Of a stretch of 64,000 nt of DNA, positions 47,661 to 59,018 are shown one piece after another. Under the pieces are notes generated by a model. It saw nothing but the letters and a program-made list of their open reading frames with translations, ran no database searches and had not been told where the DNA came from. This stretch comes from Dermatemys mawii (Eukaryota > Chordata > Testudines > Dermatemydidae). Both the position numbers and the translations under genes were made by a program. Location: NCBI GenBank assembly GCA_007922305.1, contig ML677385.1, positions 2,192,566-2,256,565 on the forward strand, read 5' to 3'. The stretch's first letter is position 1, and the number at the start of each line of letters is the position of its first letter.

Positions 47661-48327
47661 GAAGATGAAGATGAAGACAGCCGAGTTAGCTGCAGAAGCC
47701 AATATTTTAAGTTTCTCATGTTGACGTGGCTGACAGTCTATTTAATTTTTGGTTTAAAAATATATTTCATTAACTATTTTAGTTAAAAACAATTTTAATG
47801 AAAACAAACCTGATTTTAAAAAACTTGAATGTTTAAATTAAAAAATTTATATGCTTGTTTTGTTAAAATATTATGTTTGCTGTTGAAGAAAAAAATCCCA
47901 GAATACACAACGTTGTTGTTTTAGTTAAATAAAAAAAATTAAATGTCTGTCTGGTGATGTTCTCCTAATACAGCATGGCAAGAAAATCCTCAAAATATTA
48001 ATGATTAACCTGTTGAATTGGAGATAGTTCACCTCCCAATGACTTCATAAATATCTACTTTGGTAAATTAAACAACCAATCAATCATTCCTTTTCTAATA
48101 TAGCTGGAAAACTTTTCAGATTAATTTTAAAAATAAATCACTTAAAAATGTATAGTGTGTACCTTCTAAAAACGAAACCTACATCTATCTCTGAGTTGTG
48201 AAGAATATGTATTGCGGTTATAACACCAACAAGAATGCACCTTTATGTAGAAATCCATGATTAAATTGAGTCTTCCTGACTAGTGATTTTAAATCAAATT
48301 CACCTGGCTGCTGGCTCTTTACTCCTG

Positions 48328-49240
48328 AGGGAATACTGCAGCCACAAAATTAAAGATTCTGTACCATAAATTAAAAATTCTGTATACAATAGTTTAAAAT
48401 TTGGCAAAATTCAGCATATTTTGTCAAAATAACATTATATAATCATGCCAGTTTCAATGGTTTTGGTCATTTCAAAATATCTGTCAGCAAGTATGTAATT
48501 TGAATAATAATTTATTTAAACTACAGTACAGAAATGTATGAGCAGTGCAAAGACTTGGGGAAATCAAGGGTAATAGAGAAGCTGAGGAAGAGAAAAGTAA
48601 TTTCTGAGAGGGAGCTATGATGTGAACTTGGAGGATTGTTGGGTGTGGGTGGAAGAAATATGAAACAGTTTCTTCGGGGGTGGAGTGGGAGGGGTTGTTA
48701 GGGAGCCTCCCCCGTACAGACCCTCACTAATCCGTAACCTCTTTCATTCAGTCAGGCACATCTGCCCCTTCCCTGTGTGTCCCTGAACTCCCATTCAGCC
48801 AGCCACCTCTCCCACTGTGTCCCTGTACCCTTCTGTCCCCACTCAGCCACCCCATCCCCATGTGTCCCTGCACCCCCACTCCCATTCAGCTCCCACCCTA
48901 GGCTGTCCCCCCACTAGCCCTGCTGAACCCATCTGTAAGTCCCCAGCAGCTCCATGTGTTCCACCCAGTCCGTTCCCCTATATACCATGTCTCCTGGCCT
49001 AGCGCCACAGGCAGGGTGCTGTGAGGAACAGAGCCTTTTCTTTTCTCTATCTGCAGCTAGGGCTGCACCCATCCAGGAGAGTCTTCTCTCTGTTCTGGTG
49101 CCACAGAGGCCCCTGGGAGGCAAAAGGCGTAACTGCAGCCATTCTTAGTGGAATGTATTTTGTGCTGATTAAAGAAAATGCTGCACTGTACGTGAATTCT
49201 GTGAATGCGTAGTGGCATAGAATTCCCTCAAGAGCAGAAC
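48328..49240. mobile_element. Non-autonomous DNA element beside the hAT copy
   Basis: It starts ACTCCTGAGGGAATACTGCA and ends with GCATAGAATTCCCTCAAGAG, approximately inverted termini. The left part (CACAAAATTAAAGATTCTGT) matches a recurrent turtle transposon. The middle (48700-49130) is C-rich with CCCCACTCAGCCACC-type runs. Confidence 0.6.
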
Positions 49241-51327
49241 GGTGGTTCTTTTTTTTTTTGTTTTGCATCTCAGGAGCACTCTGCCACAAGGTAGTCTTCT
49301 GGTTTTGGTGTGTCTTGGCTTCTGTCATCAGCAGGAAACAGCTGAAAGAAGGTAGCCTCCAGTTTTAGGTAACTTGTTTTTTCTTTCCACTGACTCAAGG
49401 TGAAGAGCCTCCACCTACAGACTCTAAAAAAAAATGTGGCATGACCTTTATGATTATATGTATGAGTCTGTTTTCCCATTGCTCATTCTTCCTTTTGTTA
49501 GCCAAAAATAAGTCTATCAGTTATGTCTTTCTCCAGGCATAGTGGCTTCCAAATCAGCTAAGCCTTCTGAGAAAACTTCTCGATGTTTCAGGAAGTTCTG
49601 CCATTTTCTCAGTTTCTTGTAGAGCTAGAAGAGGGCTCAGCCGTGTCAGACAACACAGTACAAATGGCCTATACAGGACTCATTCCAGGATAGTGTCTTA
49701 AATTGCTTTTGTTCGTTATGTGCGGAATGAGGTGCAGTTTTGTCTCTAGATGATGTCTGAATCGGTTACTCTAAAAATTACTAAGGGGCTGACTCTTCCT
49801 TCAGAGGATTACTCCTGAGAACAAGATGGTGACAACTCTTGTGAGGGTGGGTCCTTCTGTGCTTTTTAATTTTCTTTCTGAGGCCTTGATTCCAGTGTGG
49901 TGGTGGTGCTTAATGCAGCCTATCGTTTCTGCTTACGACACAAACTCCCATGGTTCAAGCAGAAAAAGAATTTTCGTATGATACTGGCTCAGTGTCCCCA
50001 CTTGAGCAGTAGTCACATTCGCCCGGGAAGAAAAATGGAATCCTTTTAGAAGGGAAGATTGGATTTCATGGTGGATAAGTTCTTCAAGTGGGATGATCTT
50101 TTTGTCCCCCTTAAGCAGGCTCTTAGTCTAAAGATACCTTGCTGTAGATGAAGAAGAATGGGAGTCTCATTTTAGAGAGCCATCAAAAAGTCTTCAAGGT
50201 ATTCCCAGCCCATTGATGCCATTCAGCATGTGCTATATGTGCAGATTGAAGTGCCCTACTGTAACTCTAGCTATGTTCCTGTGGAGCTATAATATGCCCA
50301 GTATGATCATGGAATAATTTAAAACTACCCAAAGATTGCAGGACTCTATATGCTGTTAGTAATGTTTAAATCATGACTCTTTAGGTTTATCTTTTATGAT
50401 GCTTTGGTGCTTTCCTGTTTTGCATCTTTTTCTTGCCTCTTAATGTTGCAGCTTTTACTTGTGCCATGCACTCCCACACAAACTGCAGAGTAGCTGTTCA
50501 GACTGATAGTCTCTCTCTAACACACACTATTGGATGCCTTTTTAGGCTGGTATCTTTCACTTATCTTGATTTTAATTTGTTGTTATTGTTCTGTTTTAAG
50601 ATGATTAAGTTTGTTCTGCATGAATATGAAGATGAGTTCATTTAGTTGAACTGGCAAACAAATGCCTTGTTAAAATATATAAACAAATATTTTTAATGGC
50701 AGTTACTTTGCTCCATTCTACTGAAAATATACTGTAAATATTGCTTTTTAAATACAACTACTGTTATCTGTTGCTTTTTACAATGAGTAGGTATTCCTGT
50801 ATTCTTTAATATCATCTGTATATGTAAACATTTAGAGGTAAATTGTACGGCAAAATTGCATTCTTGATTAGTGAAAGAATGCAACAAATGCTATATTTCA
50901 GTTCTGTATAACAAAGTGTAAATTTGAATGGATAAGGAAACTAGCTCCAGAGTCCCTATTTGCATCAGTGTGTCTGTGGAAAGGGAGAAGGAAATTAATA
51001 GGAGGGTAAAGTTTTTATTGTCTAACCTCTTCCAAAAATAGCTGCACGTGAGACACAAAATGAGTTAACAGTTCACTAATATCAATCATTCCAATTTTAA
51101 AGCTGAGTACTGAAACTTGAAATGATCTTTACACTATCCAACAAAAAGTGTCAGGGATTAAATGAGTTTCTTGTTGTTGCTTATGCTTTTTGTATAATTG
51201 CCAAATCCTACCAACCTTCTGGCAATTTACTAGCTTTTTGCATTGCTATTTACTTAGAAAACATTGTACTTACTAGTAAATCTTTGTGCTTGGTGACGTA
51301 AAATAACTTATCCTCCTTTTTCTACAG

Positions 51328-51455
51328 ATGCAAGTAGTAACCGAGTTAAAAACTGAACAAGACCCAAATTGCTCTGAAACTGATGCAGAAGGAGTGAGTC
51401 CTGCCCCAGTAGAGTCTCAGACACCAATGGATGCAGACAAGCAGGCCATTTACAG
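51328..51455 (+). CDS. PKNOX1: PKNOX1 coding exon (residues 18-60)
   Basis: The acceptor TTTTTCTACAG ends at 51327 and the donor GTAGT starts at 51456. The exon encodes MQVVTELKTEQDPNCSETD and on to DADKQAIY, with the next Arg codon split after two bases. This acidic, Ser/Pro-containing N-terminal segment is near-identical to vertebrate PKNOX1 and precedes the PBX-interaction domain. The internal Met at its start is not an initiator; the reading comes in from the previous exon in phase 0. Confidence 0.97.
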
Positions 51456-51989
51456 GTAGTATTATGGACTTTGGTTGTGTCTTTGAAGGGTAAAAAGTAT
51501 AGTTTGGGGTTTGTTTTTTCTTTTTTTTCTTTTAACTAGGCAGATTAAAACCAGATGAGCTGTAGTTTGCAAGTAAATGATGAGTAAGTTCAAATAAAAT
51601 GGTTTCATTTTCAGATTCTTTACTTAAGGCAAAAAAATTCCCCAAATTTAGAATTCTGTTGCATGATCTTGAAGATTATTATGAAGTGCACATATGCCAG
51701 TTATTAAAAACAGATATTGCTATAGCTGTAATGAGCAACAAGCATCAAGCTTTAAGTTAGCAATAGTATTTTGTCTAGGCTATTGAGCAATAGTGATTTT
51801 ATATTTTATACGTTAGAATTAGCTTCAATAGTATCTGAGGCCTTTTCTCATTTATTTTATTTTTGTGATCAACCCAAACCTGTACCACTTTCTCTTTAGG
51901 TTAAAAATCAATAAATTAAAAACGTGCCTTTTCTCACAACTCTGTAATACAAAAATACTTATCTTAGCAGTTTTCATCTGAACATATTA

Positions 51990-52300
51990 ATCTGCATGTA
52001 TAAACTGCAAAGTGAGGGTGTAATTGTACAATGGGTAGGCATACCTGTGCTAGCTTTAATCTAGCTAGTGTGAGTAACAATAGCAGTGTACACATAATGG
52101 CAAGGACTTCAGTATGGGCTATCAACCAGAGTACAAGCCCTCCATAGACCCTAGCTGTGTACTTTGATTGGTAGCCCATTCTGAAACCTGTGCTGCTATG
52201 AGTATGCTGCTATTGTGACCTGTGCTAGCTAAATTAAAACTATCACATGTATGGCTACCCATGCTACAATCACATCTTCACTTTTCAGTGTAGACATACC
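51990..52300. mobile_element. MITE in PKNOX1 intron 3
   Basis: CTGCATGTATAAACTGCAAA then GTGAGGGTGTAATTGTA at the left is the approximate inverse of TACAATCACATCTTCACTTT then TCAGTGTAGACATACC at the right. Interior motifs GCTAGCTTTAATCTAGCTAG and GTGCTAGCTAAATTAAAACT also pair. Confidence 0.7.
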
Positions 52301-52309
52301 AAAAGTGCT

Positions 52310-52440
52310 TTACAAAGGCACAGTTATTTCCAGTTTACACATGGGGAAAATGACACATAAGGAGGGTATGTGACTTGGCCAAAATCACAAAGTGAGTTAA
52401 TGGTAGAATCATCTTAGTCTTGATCTGAGTCAAGTTAGCT
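52310..52440 (+). repeat. Ancient MIR/L2-type tail
   Basis: CAGTTTACACATGGGGAAAA followed by TGTGACTTGGCCAAAATCAC and AAAGTGAGTTAATGG is the typical conserved tail of MIR/L2-type repeats. Confidence 0.6.
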
Positions 52441-52977
52441 AATTTCACAGTGAGTCTCATAATACAGGCCATTCTTAATCGTACCAAACTGTAAGGTGAT
52501 TTTGTTATATTGAAATGGGGCCCATATTGGAGACCAGATGGATGCTCTTAGGCTTGTTTTTCTGTAATTTAAATCTGGTTTCATTCTTTGTGTCAGTGCT
52601 AATCCATTACACATTGTATTAATACATCACCTTCCACTAAATTACAGTTAATAAAATAGCATTTCATTGCTTTATACTGCATTTATGATTTCTTCTTATC
52701 AATGTCCAATTAAATAGCCATGCTTTATTATACAGCTTTAGTTGTGTCTAGATCTTATATAGCTTTACTCTTTTTTTAGATAACTCACATGTATTTTTGG
52801 CTTATATTGTCAGCTGTGTTGTATATAATCTGTTCATAAAACTTACATAATTGTTCTTCTGGATGAATGATGCTTAGGTTTTTACTTTTTGGATACCTAA
52901 TATTATAAAATATGAAATATAAAGTAAAAAAATACTTATTCAAACCTGATTTTATTTATTTATTTATTTATTCCTAG

Positions 52978-53149
52978 GCACCCATTGTTTCCATTGTTAG
53001 CACTATTGTTTGAAAAATGTGAACAATCTACACAGGGTTCAGAAGGCACTACTTCTGCTAGTTTTGATGTAGATATTGAAAATTTTGTAAGGAAGCAGGA
53101 GAAGGAAGGAAAACCCTTTTTTTGTGAAGATCCAGAAACTGATAATTTA
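52978..53149 (+). CDS. PKNOX1: PKNOX1 coding exon (residues 60-117, start of PBX-interaction domain)
   Basis: The acceptor ATTCCTAG ends at 52977 and the donor GTAAGT begins at 53150, a perfect consensus. The exon completes the split Arg codon and encodes HPLFPLLALLFEKCEQSTQG through FFCEDPETDNL, the first half of the MEIS/PKNOX N-terminal domain (HR1) that contacts PBX and favours nuclear retention of the pair. It ends in phase 0. Together with the two upstream exons, 351 coding bases give 117 of about 436 residues. The next expected exon, starting the HR1 to HR2 connection, was not found up to 64000. The homeodomain is outside the window. Confidence 0.97.
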
Positions 53150-54105
53150 GTAAGTATAAAGCATTTTTATGAAGCAAATGACACTTCTTCCTCTTATTTC
53201 CAATGACTTCCCTCAACTGTTGCTCTCGGTAGATTCCCAAGTCTTTTGATCCTACAATGGTGTATTGTTAATATTGCAAGTACTGAATTCTGAAACTAAA
53301 GATCAGAAAAAGTCTGTAAACTTAGTTTGTCTTTTTATCTTTTTTTTTTCTTATCTACAAACATCTATTGCATCGTTCATTTTGACTACCCGCCTCACAT
53401 TTTTTAATAGTTGTTTCCAATACATGCTCCTAGAACAGCTGAAGTTGACATTATATTTAGAGATGAGTTAAGACATATACCCACTACAATCCAGTTGACT
53501 GAACAGAGCAGTTTCTCAGAAGGCAATCACATAATTTTTGTTTCACTGTTCTATATATCTTATCTGGTCAGATTTTCCTATTGTGTGTTCTTTGCCCTGA
53601 TGCATCTGCATTGTCTGAGAGAGGAAAGGTTAGAAATTTGCCCACTGACTTTTATACATAAAAGTAAGTCTGAGGCATGGTATGCAATAAGAATATATGC
53701 AAATCTTATTTTAAAAAAAAATCAGGTTGAACAGTTTGTGCTGAATGATAAATCAGTTTGAGACAGCATTTCTAAATGATACTCAGTTTGGTATTTTGGG
53801 CCTATGTAAAAAAAATGTTCAAATGTAGAGTCCTGTAAGGTTGTGTCTGTTTTTTGTAGCAATAAATGGAGTTCTGCCATTTCAGACAGGGCAGAGAGAA
53901 GGAACTTCAAATTAGGTTGCTGATGAATACTTGTAGATAGAGGATCAGAGATTCAGTACCTCTAAAGTCCCAGTTGCTCAGAAAAGATCTACCAAAAGAG
54001 CATTCCAGCTTACATGGAAAGAACTCACTGGTCCAAAAAGCCCATGTGGCTCTTTTGGTATGCATCACACAAAAAATGTTTGACTACCTTATTTTTATGT
54101 TAGAG

Positions 54106-54414
54106 CAGGGGTCAGCAACCTTTCAGAAGTGGTGTGCCGAGTCTTCATTTATTCACTCTAATTTAAGGTTTCACATGTCAGTAATACATTTTAATGTTTT
54201 TAGAAGGTCTCATTCTATAAGTCTATAATACATAACTAAACTATTGTTGTATGTAAAGTAAATAAGGTTTTTAAAATGTATAAGAATCTTCATTTAAAAT
54301 TAAATTAAAATGCAGAGCCCCTAGCCTGGTGGCCAGCACCCAGGCAGTGTGAGTGCCACTGAAAATCAGCCAGCGTGCCACCATTAGCACTCGTGCCATG
54401 GTTTGCCTACCCTG
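54106..54414. mobile_element. Non-autonomous hAT element, perfect 8-bp duplication
   Basis: TGTTAGAG flanks both sides (54098-54105 and 54415-54422). Ends CAGGGGTCAGCAACC and GGTTTGCCTACCCTG are inverted. Size is 309 bp. The exact duplication indicates a relatively recent or well-preserved insertion. Confidence 0.92.
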
Positions 54415-55039
54415 TGTTAGAGTGAGAAACCTTTTCTCTGTATTCTACCTAGGTTAGTGAATCTTTCTAGCTTCTCACTGACACATGACAACTCCAGTAA
54501 AGGCACTTCTTCAAAAATTCAACCTCAGAAATCTGTTTTAGTACATCTTGCATTGCTGTTTCTTGATAGGGCTATGATTTCAGTGTTCTTAATGATGAGT
54601 GTCAAAAGAATGTTGGCTTGGGATCTATGGCATCCACACAGAGTTGCAGACCTATTTTCACAAGGTATTATTGCTTGAAGTCAGCCTCATTGAACCTATT
54701 GAAAGAAGGAAAAAAGATAATTGTATTCCCTTTGATCAAGATATATTTTAATTTGGTTTTGGTTTTTGCAGCCTTTTACAGTCTATTTATATTCTTCCTA
54801 CAGTGTAAAAAGACAGAACTTGCAACAAACACAGCCTTGAAGTTTTAGAGACTCAGAGTAGAATCTATTGTGTATCTTTGGAGAAAAGATAGTTTCCTAT
54901 CCTTAGTTTTCTAAAAGTGTCTGCAGAAGTATGTTTTATAGATTAAAAGACTAAACAAAGATTTGCAATAAAAGGCAATACATTGAATTGGGGAAGGTGT
55001 CTATTGGGATGCCCACAAAGGCTGGTGTTAATATTTTTA

Positions 55040-55450
55040 GCGGTCTTGAAGAGTCAATAAACATATTTCATTTATGAATTTAATGAAATTGGGGAAACAA
55101 GTCAAGGCAGAAGAATGTTGTAATAGAAAGGAACTTAGGAAGATTAAAAACATGTAGTTAGTAACTTGGGGGAATTCAAAGGTGGGAGATACAAATCAAT
55201 ACATGTGGGGAGGTAATAGTTTTTATCTGTATGGCACTTCTGTGACTCTGGTTGAAATACTGGGTATCTTTCTGGGTACAAGACCAGAACGGTATTGACA
55301 AACTGGAAGGAATTCAGAAAGGATCATCAGAAGCTATCAGGGAACTGGAGGGAGTGAAGCATGAGGAAACATTGGAGGAGCTTAATACATATTTAAACTG
55401 AAGGAGGAGGAACACCATTTGCTGTACTGAAAAGGCTGCAGTAGGCTTAC
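55040..55450 (+). mobile_element. Ancient L3/CR1 remnant
   Basis: GACAAACTGGAAGGAATTCA then GAAAGGATCATCAG, and upstream GGAACTTAGGAAGATT, resemble the degraded C-terminal reverse transcriptase region of L3/CR1. No long frame; boundaries approximate. Confidence 0.45.
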
Positions 55451-56710
55451 TTGCAAATTATATATATTTGAGGTGCAGAGAAGAGCTCATGGTGGAGGGC
55501 AACTCTATGACTAGACTTGAATGAAAGGGAGCAAGGTAGCTGAGGATATTTCCATTGTCAAGTAGAAAGTTTGTTTTGGTGACTTCTAAGAGTTAAACTG
55601 GAAGACCCAGTTTGTGTTCAAGAAAGATGAAGAAGCAGTTAAGGAGTTAGTGAAATATTTACATTACATTTATTTATAGGCCTTTCAATCGCACTCCTCT
55701 GTAGTGTGTGCACCTCAGAGGTATTACTGCAGGGGTGAATAACCTGAGCCTGAGAAAGAGCCAGAGTTTACCAAAGAACCACAGTAATATGTGGCCACCC
55801 CTGTATTAATGCATAAACAACACCTATGTGAGGTGAAGAGATCTTACTATCCCCATTTTGCAGATGGGGAACTGAAGCACAGAGATTCGGTGCTTTGTCC
55901 AAGGTCCCAACTAGGAAGGGCATTCAGAACTCCTGAGCCCCAGTCTAGTGTTTCAACCATGAGACCTTTGTATCTCCCTAACAGAGAGGCAAAGTTTTGT
56001 GTCATTTACATAAGAAAAGATCATTGACTTTGTGAAATAATTTGCTCAAACAGAAAGAAGAAGAAATGTGTTGTATCCTATAATGCTTCTGTGAATAAAT
56101 CCTGTAGTAGAGTGGCTGTTGCCACCATAGACAAAAATAGTGGACAGAATGTGGAAGAGAGAAAATAAACCAGCTCCTTCGCCAGGCTTTTTGAAAGCTG
56201 CAAGCAGCAGGGGCCCCATGGTGTTTGTTCATTTTAACTGGAATGTTAATGACCCAGTGAAGCCTTATGAAGTACTCGTACAACTATATTATTATAAGTG
56301 TTGGTAATAATATTAACTGCTTTGTTAATGGCTATAATGATATACTCTCTCCCATCATATAAAAAGTGTAGCCACACCAATGGAAAACATTGCAGGTTTA
56401 CTGACATTCTGTAAGACTCACAACATTGCTGCCACTATTTTAGATTCCTCTTGAAAAGGAAAGAGCCCCGCTGCAGACATTTCACACCTTTAAGTTGTTT
56501 TCAATTAAAATATCTTGTGTAAATATGAGGTTCATTGTCAAGGGGGGAAAACACATTCAATGGTTTTAAATAGCCATAAAGATTTCTTTCTGAGAAAGAT
56601 TTCAGCCATTATTTCAGATTCAGTCATCTTTGATGTCATGAGTCACATGGTACATGATCTTGTGAGTCTGCTTGCTAACATGACAGAACTGTAAGTAAAG
56701 TTCCCTAAAC

Positions 56711-57451
56711 CAGGGGTGGGCAAACTATGGCCAGCAGGCCATATCCGGCCTGAGGGCCTGTCCTGCCCAGCCCTCAAGCTCCTGGCTGGGGAGGCTAGCC
56801 TCTGGCCCCTCACCTGCATCCTCAGTGTGCCGTGCGGGCAGTGCTCTGGCATGTAGCTCCTGCTAGGCAGTGCTGCAGCAGCATGCTGGCTTCGGTGGTG
56901 CTGCGTGCTCTGCACTCTTGCGGGGCAGCATGTCTAGGTCCCGCAGGCCACATGGAACCAGACACACTGCTCTGAGTGGCATGGTAAGGGGGCTGGGGCT
57001 GGAGGGCTGGATAAGGGGCAGGGGATCCCAAGAAGCAGTCAACAGGGAACAGGGGGCAGTTGGATGGGTCAGAGGTTCTGGGGGAGGCAGTCAGGGAAGG
57101 GGAACAAGGGGGGTGTTGTATAGGGCGTGGAACTCCCAGGGGTGTCTCAGGAGGCGGGGGAGAGGGTGGATAGGAGTCGGGGCAGTCGGGACAGGGAGCA
57201 GGGGGGATAGGTAGCGGGTAGGGTGTTGGGGGTGGTGATTAGAGGGGGTGGTTTCTGGAGGGGGTGGTCTTGGGACAAAGAGCAGAGGGGGTTGGATGGA
57301 TTGGGAGTTCTGAGGGGGGCAGGAAGTGGCTGGAGGTATGATAGGGAGCGGGACTGGGCTGTTTGGGGAGGCGCAGCCTTCACTACCTGGTCCTCTGTAA
57401 AATTTTGGAACCCCGATGTGGCCCTTGGGCCAAAAAGTTTGCCCACTCCTG
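56711..57451. mobile_element. Non-autonomous hAT element, 741 bp
   Basis: CAGGGGTGGGCAAACTATGG and the reverse complement of AAAAGTTTGCCCACTCCTG are terminal repeats. Flanks CCCTAAAC and ACCTAAAT match at 6 of 8. The interior is G-rich, with repeated GGGGGCAGT, GGGTGTT and related units. A related element lies at 60543-61026 on the other strand. Confidence 0.8.
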
Positions 57452-58150
57452 ACCTAAATACGCCATTGGTTTTAGCATCTCATTTTTAAGTCCATGATTC
57501 TAGTATATTGACTGGCAGGAATTCTTATAATCTTAGAATTATAAGATTCTGTCTCTCAGAGACAGCTCTTTTCTTCCCTCTTTTCTGCCAGTTTATTAGC
57601 CTGTAGTGCCTCTGTCAGTTCTTTCACAACTGACGGCAATGGAGTGTCTGACTGCTGCTGCTCCCATATCAGCCACAGCATTTGATTGGCATCTTAACAT
57701 TTCCTGTGGGGTATTTTTTTTTTCAGACTTCTGTTAATCTGCCTTAGATTCTGTCATCAAAATAAGTAAAAATGAAAGTCATTTTATTTTGCATGAAGTA
57801 GGTCAGATGATACTGCCTCAAGGTATTTTTTACTTTTCAAATATTAACAAAGACACTGTTTTCCTTTGTCCCCTGTTCTTGGTATCTTTCAAGAGGAATA
57901 ATCAAAATCTTTAAAGCTCATTTGCCCATAGATCATGTGGACTTGTTTTATGTATTACTCCAAATATCTTAGGTTCTCAATAGTATATCTGTTAGCCATA
58001 TTCCTCCCCTATTTGGGAACTTTCCACTATGAGATAATTAAGAAATGCCACCTCTGACCAGTGTAACCTCTTCCCCCACCTGTTGGTATTATTGGACATT
58101 CTACATTGCTCACATGTCAATATGCAGTCCAATCAGTCAAGCGCACCAAA

Positions 58151-58194
58151 GAAGAGTTAGTCCTCAGGAGCAGAAGAGTTAGTCCTCAGGAGCC
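58151..58194 (+). repeat. 22-bp tandem duplication
   Basis: GAAGAGTTAGTCCTCAGGAG plus two bases occurs twice head-to-tail (58151-58172 and 58173-58194), differing only at the last base. Confidence 0.9.
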
Positions 58195-58675
58195 AACCAG
58201 ACACAGGGTTCTTATGTCAACCCTCCTTGAATTATTAGTGCTCCTGCAAGGGAGGCTTGCAACTGGTTGCAATGGCAGCCGTTCCTCCCTTCTAACTTTT
58301 TTAAATATATATATTCGGGTTGAGTGGGCAGGAACCTTAATTACAAGGTTGATTTCTCCTCCTCCTTTTCCCCACCCCCCCAGCTTCTCTTCTTCTGTCT
58401 TTGGCCCCAGCTCATCCAGGCAAAGAAGGCAGGCACCAACAGGGACTGTCATCCCAGAGGGACTCAGTGGGCGACAACTGCAAGGCTCCCTTCCTTCCAG
58501 TCGAGTCCCTGTTGCATTTCCTGTAGACTCATAAACACATTGGGAGTATTTCAGTACTGATTTAAAAGAAGCCACATAGTTTATTACCAGCAGACGAAGA
58601 ACCATGAGCTTAACCAAAGTGAAAGATGTTTTACTTTTTGTGTGTGTGTGCATGGGGGGAGGGGAAGACAGCTTT

Positions 58676-59018
58676 CAGAATTTAGACTTAATGGACAGTA
58701 GGTTTAAAACAAACAAAAAGAAGTACTTCTTCACACAATGCACAGTCCACCTGTGCAACTCCTTGCCAAAAGACATTGTGAAGGCCAAGACTATAACAGG
58801 GTTCAAAACTGCCATCAATGGTTATTAGCCAGGATGGGCAGGGATGGTGTCCCTAGCCTCGGTTTGCCAGAAACTGGGAATTGGCGGCAGGGGATGGATC
58901 ACTGGATGCTTACCTGTTCAGTTCATTCCCTCTGGGGCACTTGGCATTGGCCGCTGTTGGAAGACGGGATACTGGGCTAGATGGACCTTTGGTCTGACCC
59001 AGTGTGGCTGTTCTTATG
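58676..59018 (+). mobile_element. CR1 LINE 3' end
   Basis: AGAATTTAGACTTAATGGAC leads through GAAGTACTTCTTCACACAAT to GGGCTAGATGGACCTTTGGT and CTGACCCAGTGTGGC, ending TTCTTATGAC. This is a typical CR1 3' UTR of a different subfamily from the copy at 38470. It is 5'-truncated and non-coding. Confidence 0.9.

Larger units (their letters stand above)
44609..48306 (+). mobile_element. hAT transposon with decayed transposase
   Basis: Termini CAGGGTGGATAAAAATCAAT and GATTTTAAATCAAATTCACCTG are imperfectly inverted. The 8-bp flanks GCTGGTGG (44601-44608) and GCTGCTGG (48307-48314) match at 7 of 8. At 3.7 kb with transposase sequence inside, it is a formerly autonomous element. A 210-bp repeat at 46354-46563 is inserted in the coding part. 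Confidence 0.85.
44133..51327 (+). other. PKNOX1: PKNOX1 intron 2 (7.2 kb)
   Basis: Bounded by GTGAGA and a TTTTTCTACAG acceptor. It contains the hAT element at 44609-48306 and the non-autonomous element next to it. From 49245 to 51327 I see no recognised gene or repeat. Confidence 0.8.
51456..52977 (+). other. PKNOX1: PKNOX1 intron 3 (1.5 kb)
   Basis: Bounded by GTAGT and TTCCTAG. It contains a MITE at 51990-52300, an ancient SINE-like tail at about 52310-52440, and a (TTTA)n tract just before the acceptor. Confidence 0.85.

Noticed and set aside
49280..50230. Possible DIRS gag continuation in intron 2
   Set aside because: Some phrases look DIRS-like, but no frame or terminal motif could be followed.
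53411..53761. Open frame after PKNOX1 exon 4
   Set aside because: It resembles no PKNOX1 sequence and no recognised protein, and the donor at 53150 explains the exon end. Treated as intron.
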